Shown here in pieces: positions 7,305 through 16,475 of a stretch of 64,000 bases of DNA. Origin of the DNA: an uncultured Roseobacter sp. (GTDB taxonomy: Bacteria > Pseudomonadota > Alphaproteobacteria > Rhodobacterales > Rhodobacteraceae); assembly GCF_947499265.1 (NCBI RefSeq), contig NZ_CANMNK010000006.1, positions 310,001 to 374,000 on the forward strand, read 5' to 3'. The notes under the pieces were generated by a model that saw nothing but the letters and a program-made list of their open reading frames with translations, searched no databases and had not been told where the DNA came from. Every line of letters starts with the position of its first letter. Positions within the stretch are counted from its first letter, which is position 1. The translations under genes were made by a program, and so were the position numbers.

Positions 7305-9614
7305 CTAGACAATGAGCTCATCGATCAACAACACGTTTTGATTAATGTTCAAGGCACCTGTCGCCACACCGTTGAGCAGGGCAATCTCCTCCCCATCGAC
7401 TTCAACCATGACATTGGGGCCCACGCCGATAAAGGAAATCTGCGCTTCGGGCGAGAAGCCAACCAGATGCAATTGATCTTCTGTAGCATTGAAATCCGTG
7501 ACCGTGTCGAAACCGGTTTCACCGAAATTGAAGATGAAATTGTCCGCATCGCCACCGCCCTGCAGTGTGTCGAAACCATCACCCCCTGACAGGTTATCCT
7601 GTCCGCTTCCCCCTTTGAGCCCGTCGTCGCCCGATCCGCCAAGCAGCGTGTCATCCCCACGACCGCCGGCTATTTCATCATCGTCATCCCCGCCAAGCAG
7701 CGTATCATTCCCGCGCTTTCCGAGCAGATGATCATTTCCGGCGCCGCCCTCGGCGCGGTCATCGCCCAGACCACCGTTCAGATGATCATCACCCTCGCCG
7801 CCAAGCATCGTGTCGTCATCCCCACCGCCAAAGAGATGATCGTCTCCGGTGCCGCCCTCCATCAGGTCGTCGCCCCGCCCGCCATGAAGCATGTCGTCAT
7901 CTGCGCCGCCCAACAACGTGTCCGCGCCGCCGTCGCCTCGCAGTTCGTCCTCATCTGATCCGCCGTCCAGCAGATCATTGCCCTGGCGTCCCCGCTGGAT
8001 GTCATCGCCAGATCCGCCCTCGACGATGTCGTCGCCCCGCCCGCCCTTCACGGTGTCATCGCCTGCACCGGCGATGGTCAGGCCGCCCCCATTGCCGGTA
8101 GAAATCATATCGTCCCCGCCGCGGGTAAAGAGCGCCTCCCAGCGGATTTCGGCATTTGCAGCCACCTTTTTACCGACCTCCAGACCGTTGAGGTTTCCAT
8201 CCTGGATGTGGATGCCGCCATAGATGCGCGAGATGCCGGCCTCTTCCGCCGCCTCGGTGAGCGTTGCCCATTGCAAGACCACCGGGGGGCCGTTGCCGAA
8301 ATCCTCAAAAGCCAGCTCACTGGTTTCATAGCGACCCAGCAAGTCGAGGCCTGCGACCCCGTCGAGATCGTAATTGCTAAGCGACGTGCCGTCGTAATAG
8401 TTGTCCGATCCGACAAAGCTGGCGATGGTCTTTGCCGCGGCCATCGAAAAGGTCGAGTGGCCCGAGACATATTCAGGGAAGGGCGGGGTCACAAAGGTTA
8501 CGTTCTGATAGGGCTGCCATTCCTGACCAAGGATCTGTTGTGTGCCCTGGTTGACGCCGCCCCATGCCTCTATGGTCTGGTCGTAATAGAGGTCGCGGAT
8601 GGCGGATTGTGGGCGCACATAATCGTGGACATATTTTGCTTCCCACGTGGCAATTCCGGCGTCAAAGACTGCTGCATTCAGCGCGAAAAACATCTTGGCG
8701 TCTTCGTCGATGCCGTGCCCCTCGCGCAGGGCGATGTCCTGGGCGATCTGGTTCCAGTGGCCGGGAGGGGATTCGGTGCGTGGACCATCTGCCCAAAGCT
8801 CTGCAATCACCTTCTGCTCATCGGTCAGGTTGGCCGAGGTTGCGATCACTTCGTTGATCTGATCGCGATATGCCTGGTCATTGGTCGTCACCTTCCCGGT
8901 ACCATCGACGTAGCGCGAGAAATCTCCCAGTTGCGGTGGCGCGTCGGGGCGGAATTGATCGTTTGCGGCGAGTGCAAAGCTGTCGACAGATCCCCAATGC
9001 GGGGTGAGCGCGACTTGATCCACATAGCTGCCTGGATCATTGTCATCGATGATCGGAACCCCGTTTGCGTCCGTGACGGTGCCCGTCGGGACGCGCAGCG
9101 GCTGCCAATGGTTGGGGTCGAAATTCGCGCCACCAGGCACCCGGCCCGTGTTCGGATCGGCGGAGTTCACCGGGGCGTAACCGCTGCTGTCGGCAAAATC
9201 GTTCTGCGCGTTTGATCCATCGTCGGCGCTTGCGTCAAAGACATTCTGCGCGGCCACGGTGCCCACACCCGCAGCGGTGTTGGTGGTGAGGGAGGCATCC
9301 GCCGGATCGTAGCCCAACTGCGACATGAACCCATCGAACAGGGCAATCTGTCCGGGAAAGAGTTCGATCAGGGCGGCGTAGGCGGCAAAGCTGACAGCGG
9401 CGGATTTATTGGCATCCGTATTGGCGAGGCCCGTTTCGATTTCCGAATAATGACCATAGGCCTCAGTATCGAAAGCCGCCCAGGCATCGTATATCGCGGC
9501 GCTGGCGATATGCAGTTGGTAGGTGGTGGCGGTGGGCTTGGCGCTGCCTTCGCGGATCGCTTCGAGGGTGACTTCGTTCCATTGCGCGACAATAGATTGC
9601 TGTTGAACAGTCAT
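7305..9614 (-). CDS. Vanadium-dependent haloperoxidase with C-terminal RTX repeats
   Basis: The first ~490 residues are a vanadium haloperoxidase/PAP2-superfamily helical domain with the complete active-site triad of motifs: K327-x6-R334-P335, S384-G385-H386 (the acid-base His is H386), and S462-R463-x5-H469-x2-D472. Residues ~498-705 are a long run of GGxGxDxLx calcium-binding RTX nonapeptides, followed by a ~65-residue C-terminal block with a DELIV end typical of type I secretion substrates. There is no N-terminal signal peptide, consistent with T1SS export. It probably halogenates substrates outside the cell with peroxide. No HlyB/HlyD-type exporter lies in the window. Monocistronic. Confidence 0.9.
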   Translation of the reverse strand: MTVQQQSIVAQWNEVTLEAIREGSAKPTATTYQLHIASAAIYDAWAAFDTEAYGHYSEIETGLANTDANKSAAVSFAAYAALIELFPGQIALFDGFMSQLGYDPADASLTTNTAAGVGTVAAQNVFDASADDGSNAQNDFADSSGYAPVNSADPNTGRVPGGANFDPNHWQPLRVPTGTVTDANGVPIIDDNDPGSYVDQVALTPHWGSVDSFALAANDQFRPDAPPQLGDFSRYVDGTGKVTTNDQAYRDQINEVIATSANLTDEQKVIAELWADGPRTESPPGHWNQIAQDIALREGHGIDEDAKMFFALNAAVFDAGIATWEAKYVHDYVRPQSAIRDLYYDQTIEAWGGVNQGTQQILGQEWQPYQNVTFVTPPFPEYVSGHSTFSMAAAKTIASFVGSDNYYDGTSLSNYDLDGVAGLDLLGRYETSELAFEDFGNGPPVVLQWATLTEAAEEAGISRIYGGIHIQDGNLNGLEVGKKVAANAEIRWEALFTRGGDDMISTGNGGGLTIAGAGDDTVKGGRGDDIVEGGSGDDIQRGRQGNDLLDGGSDEDELRGDGGADTLLGGADDDMLHGGRGDDLMEGGTGDDHLFGGGDDDTMLGGEGDDHLNGGLGDDRAEGGAGNDHLLGKRGNDTLLGGDDDDEIAGGRGDDTLLGGSGDDGLKGGSGQDNLSGGDGFDTLQGGGDADNFIFNFGETGFDTVTDFNATEDQLHLVGFSPEAQISFIGVGPNVMVEVDGEEIALLNGVATGALNINQNVLLIDELIV

Positions 9615-10104
9615 CGTTAAATCTCCAATAAAAATGTCTTCGTGCTAAAATGTGGAACAAGGGTACCACCAATGCCGCGATATCCAAACAACCCATTGAT
9701 CTATCAAGGCTCTTGGTCGGTGCGATGGCGGCGCATCCGGAGCCTAGCGTGCGGGCCTCGATGAGATCGCCTAATTTATCGGCATGGGCTACGAAACCGC
9801 GTCAAACCTGAATGCAGATCACCAAAGCGGGCTGAAATCTGTGTAATCCCCGCATGTTGAGAGCTATTCCTTGCCCAATGAAGCACCCGGATAGCGAGCA
9901 TCACTCCACCGGACCGGGTAACCCTTGGGAAAACTCCCCAGATGACGGCTCAGTGCTGCATAATTCTTTGGCACTTACCTACCTTAGAAAAAATCTGCAG
10001 GTCAGCCTCCGATGATCGACAATTGGGGTTATTTTTCCCAATGTTTTACCAAATATGATTGGTTTTGAAGGTGCACACGGTTGTGTCGTCGCCGTTCTAG
10101 TCGA
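9615..10104. other. 490-bp intergenic region
   Basis: Upstream region of the haloperoxidase and 3' side of the GNAT-like gene. I see no gene. A small ATTGGG...CCCAAT hairpin (10022-10042) followed on the plus strand by GTTTT is the only structure noted; no plus-strand gene ends there, so its role is unclear. The haloperoxidase promoter must lie here but cannot be placed by eye. Confidence 0.4.
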
Positions 10105-10560
10105 CTAAAGGCTTGCGTTGCTTTGGACCCGCAATTGGTAGTCGGACGGCAGTTTCCGCGTCAACCAGCCGGTGTAGAGCGGCCCAAATTCGGCAAGCAG
10201 CGCGATCCGATCAGGTCGGTCAACGATCCAGTATGTCGCCAGCCCCGATCCATGCCTGCCCATGTCCGGACTGAGGTAAGCACACCCAAGATAGGTTGCC
10301 TCCGCGTCTCGGATGACCCAGGCAAAGGACCTTTTGGCGGTGAACTCTCGATGGTGCCAGTGCAGGTCGGTCGCGTCATAGGATCTGGTCAACCCATCCG
10401 GCCATGTCGGGCCAAAGAGGCCACGTAGAACATCGGCAGATCGGGTGACTTCGCGAAAGTCTTCGTCAAGATCATCGACCGTCAGGATGTCCAACTGGAA
10501 AGCGCCCAAGGGAAAAGACGTCGGAAATTCCAGGGTTTCAAAATCCGGATGCGGTGTCAT
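10105..10560 (-). CDS. GNAT-like N-acetyltransferase family protein
   Basis: The 151-residue protein has the layout of a short GNAT fold: an N-terminal ligand segment, an internal strand pair around FAWVIRDAEATYLGCAYLSP, and a GSGLATYWIVDRP segment followed by a helix. The acetyl-CoA loop (Q/RxxGxG/A) is degenerate, so activity is uncertain. Its ATG overlaps the TGA of the upstream oxygenase gene (ATGA), so the two are translationally coupled and probably act on the same compound or its product. Confidence 0.6.
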   Translation of the reverse strand: MTPHPDFETLEFPTSFPLGAFQLDILTVDDLDEDFREVTRSADVLRGLFGPTWPDGLTRSYDATDLHWHHREFTAKRSFAWVIRDAEATYLGCAYLSPDMGRHGSGLATYWIVDRPDRIALLAEFGPLYTGWLTRKLPSDYQLRVQSNASL

Positions 10561-11633
10561 TCCGCGGCGGTCTTGGCGACCCGTTTGAACGGATTTTCCT
10601 CGGGGACATCATAGTCCAGTTTCAACACCCCCTTGGCGCGCGCGTCGGCCATGTAGCGAAAGGCGTTGACGGACATGCGCATCAAATGCTCGCCCGCTTT
10701 CAGGGGCGGGTATTTTGCGATGGTCTCCGCAGTGCGGAACTTTTCCAGGGGCTCAACGATGGCGTGGTAGTCGAGGCCGAAGAACAGCGGCAGAGAATAG
10801 CGCTCGCGCCCGATGTTGTTCACCCGGTGCTGGGTCGATTTGAATTGCCCGCCGGACCAGGTCTCGAAAATGTCGCCGATGTTGACGATGAAACAGCCCG
10901 GGATGGGCGGCGCCTCGATCCAGACGTCATCGGCGTTCATCACCTGCAATCCCGGACCGCCCTGCAGCAGAATGGTGAAACATTCGAAGTCCGAATGCGC
11001 CGCGATGCCCACCAGATCCTTGGTCGCATCCATGTCGTTTTCCACGTAGCGCAGCAGGCGCAGCTGCGAGGTCGGGTTGGTGATGTGTTGGGTCAGCTCC
11101 GCCGGATCGACACCCAGTTCAAGCGCCAGCCCGTCTAGCAGCGTCAGGCCGAGAGAGAAGATTTCATCGTAGTAGGAGGACACCGTCTCCTTCCAGCCGG
11201 GGATATCCGGCCAGATGTTCGGGCCCGTCATGCGCCAGTTTGCCAGATAGTCGGGATGATCGGCGGGCGCCTCGAACGACATGTCCCAGGCTTCGTTGAA
11301 GTTGATCTGTTTGGGAAAGGACGCGCCGTTTTCTTCCAGCGGCACATACCCGCGATGATGGGTGGTGAAACCGGACCAGTATTTCATCTTATAACTGCGC
11401 GGCATTTCGTGAAATGCCTTGGAGGCCGCAAAGACGTCGTCAATCAGGGTTTGCGGCACGCCATGCTGGGTGATGTAGAAAAAGCCGGAGGTGCGGGCAG
11501 CCTCCCCCAGGGCGTTTGCAACCTTGACCCGGTCGTTCGGATCACCGGTCCGCAGCCCGGACAAATCAATGACCGGCAGGTTCGCTTCTTCTATTTTCAC
11601 GGCCTTCAGTTCGGCATCCATTACATCACTCAT
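10557..11633 (-). CDS. 2-oxoglutarate/Fe(II) oxygenase of the isopenicillin N synthase family
   Basis: Start set at 11633 because AGGAG lies 7 bp upstream; the frame stays open further upstream but that part is not protein-like. The 358-residue product has the DIOX_N segment (PVIDLSGL) and the 2OG-FeII core with iron ligands H213-x-D215 and H269 and the 2-oxoglutarate pair R278-x-S280. The family includes hydroxylases, desaturases, the ethylene-forming enzyme and homoarginine 6-hydroxylase. It is divergent from a polyamine-type ABC operon and only a few kilobases from a guanidine operon, so a guanidino or amine substrate is a reasonable but unproven guess. Confidence 0.85.
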   Translation of the reverse strand: MSDVMDAELKAVKIEEANLPVIDLSGLRTGDPNDRVKVANALGEAARTSGFFYITQHGVPQTLIDDVFAASKAFHEMPRSYKMKYWSGFTTHHRGYVPLEENGASFPKQINFNEAWDMSFEAPADHPDYLANWRMTGPNIWPDIPGWKETVSSYYDEIFSLGLTLLDGLALELGVDPAELTQHITNPTSQLRLLRYVENDMDATKDLVGIAAHSDFECFTILLQGGPGLQVMNADDVWIEAPPIPGCFIVNIGDIFETWSGGQFKSTQHRVNNIGRERYSLPLFFGLDYHAIVEPLEKFRTAETIAKYPPLKAGEHLMRMSVNAFRYMADARAKGVLKLDYDVPEENPFKRVAKTAAE

Positions 11634-11912
11634 AGCTGGGCTCCTGCTGTGCGTCGCTTGAGCGTCAACGACATCGAGCGGGCCACGCAAGCGCCGTATT
11701 CGAATATATGCGCACCTGATGCCACTGCCTAAAAACTGCCCGGCACAAACAATTCGGCGCTGAAAAATTAACCATTTGCTGAAAGGCCCCGCGCGTTCTG
11801 TCAGATTGTTTGACTCGCAGAACGGGTCCTTTGTCCAATCGATGCAAGAGCGTTCAAATGCCGACATGCTGGCCAATTGAGCGACGCAGATAATTAAAAC
11901 AGGGGAGTTAAC

Positions 11913-12998
11913 ATGACAAAAATCAATCGCCGCGCGCTATTGAAATCCACCGCCGGTGCAGGCGGATTGGCACTGGCTGGCAGCATGCTGGGCACTCCAT
12001 TGATCGCGCAGACGCGCAGCCTTAAGGTGGGTTCTTACGGCGGGTATTTCGAGGACAGCTTCAAATCCTTCGTCTACCCCGCCTTCACCGAAGCCACCGG
12101 CATCGAGATCGAAAGCGTGACCCAGCCCAATTCCTCCGATTGGCTGGTCACCATGCAGCAGGCCACAGCCGCGGGCACCGTTCCGGCGGATGTGTCGCTT
12201 TATGCACGTGATGCCTTGATCAAGGCCTCCCGCATCGGCGGGCTGTTGGCGCCGCTGGAAACCAAGAACATGAAGGCGTCTGAAAATCTTGATGGGTATT
12301 TCGTGTTCGAGGACACCACCGGCGTGATCGGTGTGGGGGCGATGTCGTGGTTCACCTCGATGGTCGTAAATCCGGAATATGTGGAGACCCCGCCCGCCAG
12401 CTGGGCGGAGTTCTGGGACACCGGTCAGTATGAATCGAGCCTCGGCATCTCCAAACTGCACAACTCCAACTTCCTCGATATCGTCGCGGCCACGTTCTTT
12501 GAGGGCGAGGCCACATTCGCCAGCAACGATGGGATCGTGGCACTGGTCGAAAAGGCGCGCGAGCTGAAAGCCAATACGGCGCTCTGGTGGTCCGCCGAAA
12601 GCCAGATGGAGCAGGCGATGAAGAACGGCGATGTGATCGGCGGCATGTATTACCATGACGTCGCCCAGCTGATGGCGGCAGATGGGTTCTCGATCTTATC
12701 CCACTTCCCAAAAGAGGGTAATCCGCAAGGCTACGGCTCATGGTGTCTGTCCACCCTCTCGGAGAAAAAGGCCGAGGCCGAGGAATTCATCAACTTCTCC
12801 TCTGATCCTGCCACGCAGGCGCTGATGTCGCGGATGATCGGCACCGCACCTTTGGTCGATAAATCGAAGACCGACCTGACGGATGAGGAATTTGCCGCCG
12901 TCTCAGGCACCCCGGCCATCCAACCGGCCTATGAAGCCTATTTGGACAATGAGACCTTCATCAAGGAAACCTGGGATACGATGCTGGGCACCAGCTGA
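11913..12998 (+). CDS. ABC transporter substrate-binding protein, polyamine (PotD) type
   Basis: A strong GGGGAG site precedes the ATG. Residues 1-33 are a Tat-like signal (NRRALLK followed by a Gly/Ala/Leu-rich core and an AQT cleavage region). The mature part is a PBP type 2 spermidine/putrescine-like protein (LKVGSYGGYFEDSF, FTEATGIEIESV). It is the first gene of an operon with an ATPase and two permeases, spaced 5 bp from the ATPase gene. The ligand is unknown; the family binds polyamines, opines and other cationic amines. Confidence 0.85.
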   Translation: MTKINRRALLKSTAGAGGLALAGSMLGTPLIAQTRSLKVGSYGGYFEDSFKSFVYPAFTEATGIEIESVTQPNSSDWLVTMQQATAAGTVPADVSLYARDALIKASRIGGLLAPLETKNMKASENLDGYFVFEDTTGVIGVGAMSWFTSMVVNPEYVETPPASWAEFWDTGQYESSLGISKLHNSNFLDIVAATFFEGEATFASNDGIVALVEKARELKANTALWWSAESQMEQAMKNGDVIGGMYYHDVAQLMAADGFSILSHFPKEGNPQGYGSWCLSTLSEKKAEAEEFINFSSDPATQALMSRMIGTAPLVDKSKTDLTDEEFAAVSGTPAIQPAYEAYLDNETFIKETWDTMLGTS

Positions 12999-13003
12999 TC
13001 CCG

Positions 13004-14074
13004 ATGAGCGATCTCATTCTGAGGGGCATCCGCAAGGACTACGGTAAGGTGCGCGCGGTGGAAGGCGTTGACCTTACCTTTACACATGGCGAGTTGACAG
13101 CACTGCTTGGGCCGTCCGGTTGCGGCAAAACCACCCTGCTGCGGATGATTGCCGGGCTCGAGGACCCAACGGCCGGGAGCCTACGTCTGGGCGGTGCCGA
13201 TCTGACAGATGTCCCGGCGCATAAGCGCAAATTCGGAATGGTGTTTCAGAACTTTGCCCTCTTTCCGCATCTCAATGTGCGCGAAAACGTGTGTTACGCG
13301 CTGATCATCGACGGCGTGGCGAAAGCCAGGGCGCATGAAAAAGCGCATGAACTGCTTGACCTTGTGCAGCTAAGCGCGTTTGCGGACCGCCGGATCGGCG
13401 CATTATCTGGCGGTCAACGCCAGCGGGTGGCCATCGCACGCGCGCTCGCCCAGGAGCCGGAGATCTTCTTGCTGGACGAGCCGATGTCGGCGCTTGATGC
13501 CAATCTGCGCGAAGCGATGCAGGTGGAATTGCGCATGCTGCAACAGCGCCTTGGCATCACCACGATTGTCGTGACCCATGATCAGCGCGAGGCCATGACC
13601 ATGGCCGACAAGATCGTCGTCATGTCGAGCGGGCGTGTCGAGCAATTCGGCCCGCCGCAGGACATCTATCACAAACCGCAAAACGCATTTGTCGCCGATT
13701 TTATCGGTCGCGCGAATTTTTTCGATGGCGTCGTCCGGAACAACACCATCGAGGCGGCGGCGTTCAATTTAGAGGCGGCGACGTTGAATTTCACCGAAGG
13801 GGCGCCGGTGCGCGTCGCCGTGCGACCCGAACAGGTGCATCTGGATGGCACCTTGCCGCAAGGCAACAGGGTGCCCGCGCAGGTGACATTTGTGCGGGAT
13901 GTGGGGGCCACGCGCGACATTCACCTCGAAACACCACTTGGCAGGTTGATCGTCGAATATGCGCTTGGTGAAAAAGCCCGCGCCTATGCACTTGGCGAAG
14001 AGGTCGAAGTACACTTGCCGCCAAAGGCCTTGTACGTCTATCCGGCCGCTGACCCCATTCCGAGTGCGGCGTGA
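13004..14074 (+). CDS. ABC transporter ATPase, PotA type
   Basis: The 356-residue ATPase has Walker A (GPSGCGKTT), Q-loop (MVFQNFALFPHL), signature LSGGQRQR, Walker B (IFLLDEP) and the H-loop (VVTHDQ), followed by a C-terminal TOBE_2 domain from about residue 270 (VAVRPEQVHL). This is the usual architecture of spermidine/putrescine-type importers. Its stop overlaps the GTG start of the first permease, so subunits are made in fixed ratio. Confidence 0.9.
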   Translation: MSDLILRGIRKDYGKVRAVEGVDLTFTHGELTALLGPSGCGKTTLLRMIAGLEDPTAGSLRLGGADLTDVPAHKRKFGMVFQNFALFPHLNVRENVCYALIIDGVAKARAHEKAHELLDLVQLSAFADRRIGALSGGQRQRVAIARALAQEPEIFLLDEPMSALDANLREAMQVELRMLQQRLGITTIVVTHDQREAMTMADKIVVMSSGRVEQFGPPQDIYHKPQNAFVADFIGRANFFDGVVRNNTIEAAAFNLEAATLNFTEGAPVRVAVRPEQVHLDGTLPQGNRVPAQVTFVRDVGATRDIHLETPLGRLIVEYALGEKARAYALGEEVEVHLPPKALYVYPAADPIPSAA

Positions 14075-15054
14075 CCAGTATCGAAACGCCATCTGCGCTT
14101 GAGCCAGAGGTGGTGGCCCTGAAGCCGCCCAGAATAACCCCCTCCTTCAACACGCTTTTGCTGTGTGCGCTGATCTGCATTTTTTGCGTTGTACCCTTCT
14201 TGCTGGTTCTCGCGATCTCCTTTGGACAAAAGATCGAAGGGGCGGCGTGGGAATGGGCCTTCACTGGGGACAATTACATACGTTTCTTTGTCGGTGCCGA
14301 TTGGCCGCAAAGCACCACCTTTCTCTATCTCAATCGGCTCTGGTACTCGCTCTACTACGCGGTCATCGCCTCCTGCATCGCGGTGATCACGGCCTTTCCC
14401 TTCACGTATTTCATGACCCGGATGTCGCGGGCCGCGCAAAGCCGTTGGCTGGTGTTTCTGCTGGCCACCATGTCGCTCTCCGAGGTCTTCATCGTGATGG
14501 GGTGGGATATCCTGCTGTCCAACCGCTCCGGTCTGCCGATGCTCCTGCGGGAGACTGGCGTGACGGCCTGGCTGAAGGACGTGGGCTGGTTCAACCAGCT
14601 GCGCGAATGGGGGCTGGCTAACCCGCGTGACGTCAAATTCAAAACCTCCGAATTCGCCACCATCCTGACGATGTCCTATCTGGTTTGGCCCTATGCGGTG
14701 ATCCTGCTCTACCCCGCACTGTCCCGATTGGATCAGTCCATGGTTGAGGCCGCGCGGACCATGGGGGCGGGTCCCTGGACGGTGGTGCGCACCGTTGTCC
14801 TGCCCACCGTGCGGATGCCCCTGATCGGGACGCTGTTTTTGCTCTTTGTTTTCCTGCTGGGCACCTATGTTTCGGTCACCGTCTTTGCCGATCCGTCGAA
14901 ACAGACACTGGCGATCTCGGTCTATGAAGCGGTGCGCGGCTCGACGCTGAACGCGCCCTTTGGCGCGGCTCAGGCGATGATCCTCTTGGTGACGGGGGCC
15001 GTTTGCCTGCTCTTGGGGCAACAGTTGGTCAACCGGACGGGAGCGCGCGCATGA
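14071..15054 (+). CDS. ABC transporter permease, PotB type
   Basis: Starts with GTG inside a GTGA overlap with the ATPase gene. The 327-residue protein has a first membrane helix at about residues 27-50, a periplasmic loop, and five more helices. The EAA-type cytoplasmic loop (EAARTMGAGPWTVVRTVVLPTV) contacts the ATPase. It forms the membrane pore with the next permease. Confidence 0.88.
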   Translation: MTSIETPSALEPEVVALKPPRITPSFNTLLLCALICIFCVVPFLLVLAISFGQKIEGAAWEWAFTGDNYIRFFVGADWPQSTTFLYLNRLWYSLYYAVIASCIAVITAFPFTYFMTRMSRAAQSRWLVFLLATMSLSEVFIVMGWDILLSNRSGLPMLLRETGVTAWLKDVGWFNQLREWGLANPRDVKFKTSEFATILTMSYLVWPYAVILLYPALSRLDQSMVEAARTMGAGPWTVVRTVVLPTVRMPLIGTLFLLFVFLLGTYVSVTVFADPSKQTLAISVYEAVRGSTLNAPFGAAQAMILLVTGAVCLLLGQQLVNRTGARA

Positions 15055-15848
15055 AAACGCTCAGCACCCTCTTCATGGGTCTTGCTTCGATTGTCGTCCT
15101 GTTACCCATCGTGGTGGTCAGTGCCGCGGCACTGAACGGCGGGCGGTCAATGCTGTTCCCGCCGCAGGATCCGACCCTCAGCCGGTTCGCCGAGTTCTTT
15201 CTGACAGAGCCGGTCTGGCGCACGGCGATGTTTCACTCGGCCATCATCGCCATTGGCAGCGCCGCCCTTGCAGTGTTGATTGCCTGGCCACTGGCCTATG
15301 GGCTTTGGAAAAATAGGGGCAAGGCTTCGAAGGTTCTTGCTGGCCTCGGCGCGATGCCTTTTGCCCTGCCACCGATTGTCTTTGGTGTTGGCTTGGGGTT
15401 TTTCTGGGGATTTTCCGGTGGTCTGGGCGCGATCTGGTCGGGCATCATCAGCCATGCGGTGCTGTTTCTGGCCTTGCCGCTGGTCACCATTTCCATCGGC
15501 CTGCAGTCCATCGACCGGGCCCATCTGGATGCGGCGGCGACCATGGGCGCGACCGAAAAGGTGATCTTCCGCACCATCATCCTGCCCCAGATGGTGCCTT
15601 ACACCGCATCCGGTTTTTTCTTCGCGCTGGTGCTCAGCTTCAACGAATTCATCGTCATGTTCTTCGTGTCGAGCTCGGCCTATTCCACCGTGACGCTGCA
15701 AATCTTCAACTCGCTGCGCAATGGTTTCACACCAACCATGGCGGTGGCCGCAATCACCTTTATCCTCGTGTCCGTTGCCGTCTTTTCCCTTGTCGCCCGC
15801 TTTGGCGACCTGCCGCGCCTGATGGGGGCGGATCAATCCAAATCCTGA
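15051..15848 (+). CDS. ABC transporter permease, PotC type
   Basis: Start at the ATG overlapping the previous TGA (ATGA); an upstream in-frame Met lies inside the previous gene and is not needed. The 265-residue product has six predicted helices, beginning with a hydrophobic stretch at residues 5-27, and the EAA loop (DAAATMGATEKVIFRTIILP). It completes the four-subunit importer. Confidence 0.88.
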   Translation: MKTLSTLFMGLASIVVLLPIVVVSAAALNGGRSMLFPPQDPTLSRFAEFFLTEPVWRTAMFHSAIIAIGSAALAVLIAWPLAYGLWKNRGKASKVLAGLGAMPFALPPIVFGVGLGFFWGFSGGLGAIWSGIISHAVLFLALPLVTISIGLQSIDRAHLDAAATMGATEKVIFRTIILPQMVPYTASGFFFALVLSFNEFIVMFFVSSSAYSTVTLQIFNSLRNGFTPTMAVAAITFILVSVAVFSLVARFGDLPRLMGADQSKS

Positions 15849-15860
15849 AGGAGACTTGAT

Positions 15861-16475
15861 ATGCCACGCCAACCCACGCTTGTCGGAAATGTTGTTCTGA
15901 TGGTCATCGACATTCAAAAAGGCGCCTTCCTCGAGGGCGATGGCGGTATCCCGCATATGCCCGGCTACACCGAAAACATGACGCGGGCGCGGCAGGTGAT
16001 CGATGCTGCTCATGACATGGACGTCCCCGTTATCTTCTTTCAGGAAATCCACCGCCGGGACCGGATCGATTATGGCCGCGAGCTGGATGGGTCAGAAGGC
16101 ATCCATTGCATGGAGGGGGATCCTGGCACCCCTGTCGCCGCCGTGGAAATGGACATGCGCGAGACGGATTACTTCGTGCACAAGCGCCGCTATTCGGTGT
16201 TTTTCGGGACCGAGACAGAGATCCTGCTCAAGGGTCTCAAGGCCGAAACGCTGATCCTGATTGGCGGCATGACCGACGTTTGCGTGCATTACTCTTTCGT
16301 CGATGGGCATCAGCATGATTACTACTGCCGCGTCGTGGCTGACAGTGTGGGCGGTACGTCGCTTGAGGCGCATCAGGCTTCCCTGAATGCGATGGAATAT
16401 CTGCAGGCCGGGGCCGTCATCAGCACCGAAGATATCGTTGCCGCCCTGCGCGGAAAGAACCAGGCGGCTGCATGA
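15861..16475 (+). CDS. Isochorismatase-family cysteine hydrolase
   Basis: The 204-residue protein has the Cys-hydrolase triad of the family: D17 (VIDIQKGAF), K108 (VHKRRYSVF) and C141 (GGMTDVCVHYS). Relatives hydrolyse amides or carbamates (nicotinamidase, N-carbamoylsarcosine amidase, biuret and ureidoacrylate hydrolases). It follows the permease gene by 12 bp with a GGAG site and is ATGA-coupled to the next gene. The probable role is cleavage of the imported compound or of its oxidised product; the substrate is not known. Confidence 0.85.
   Translation: MPRQPTLVGNVVLMVIDIQKGAFLEGDGGIPHMPGYTENMTRARQVIDAAHDMDVPVIFFQEIHRRDRIDYGRELDGSEGIHCMEGDPGTPVAAVEMDMRETDYFVHKRRYSVFFGTETEILLKGLKAETLILIGGMTDVCVHYSFVDGHQHDYYCRVVADSVGGTSLEAHQASLNAMEYLQAGAVISTEDIVAALRGKNQAAA

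Noticed and set aside
7489-8223. Long plus-strand frames rich in Pro and Ser opposite the haloperoxidase repeats
   Set aside because: They are antisense shadows of the repetitive RTX-coding DNA.
11634-11876. N-terminal extension of the 2OG oxygenase
   Set aside because: Not protein-like, and a strong AGGAG site supports the start at 11633.
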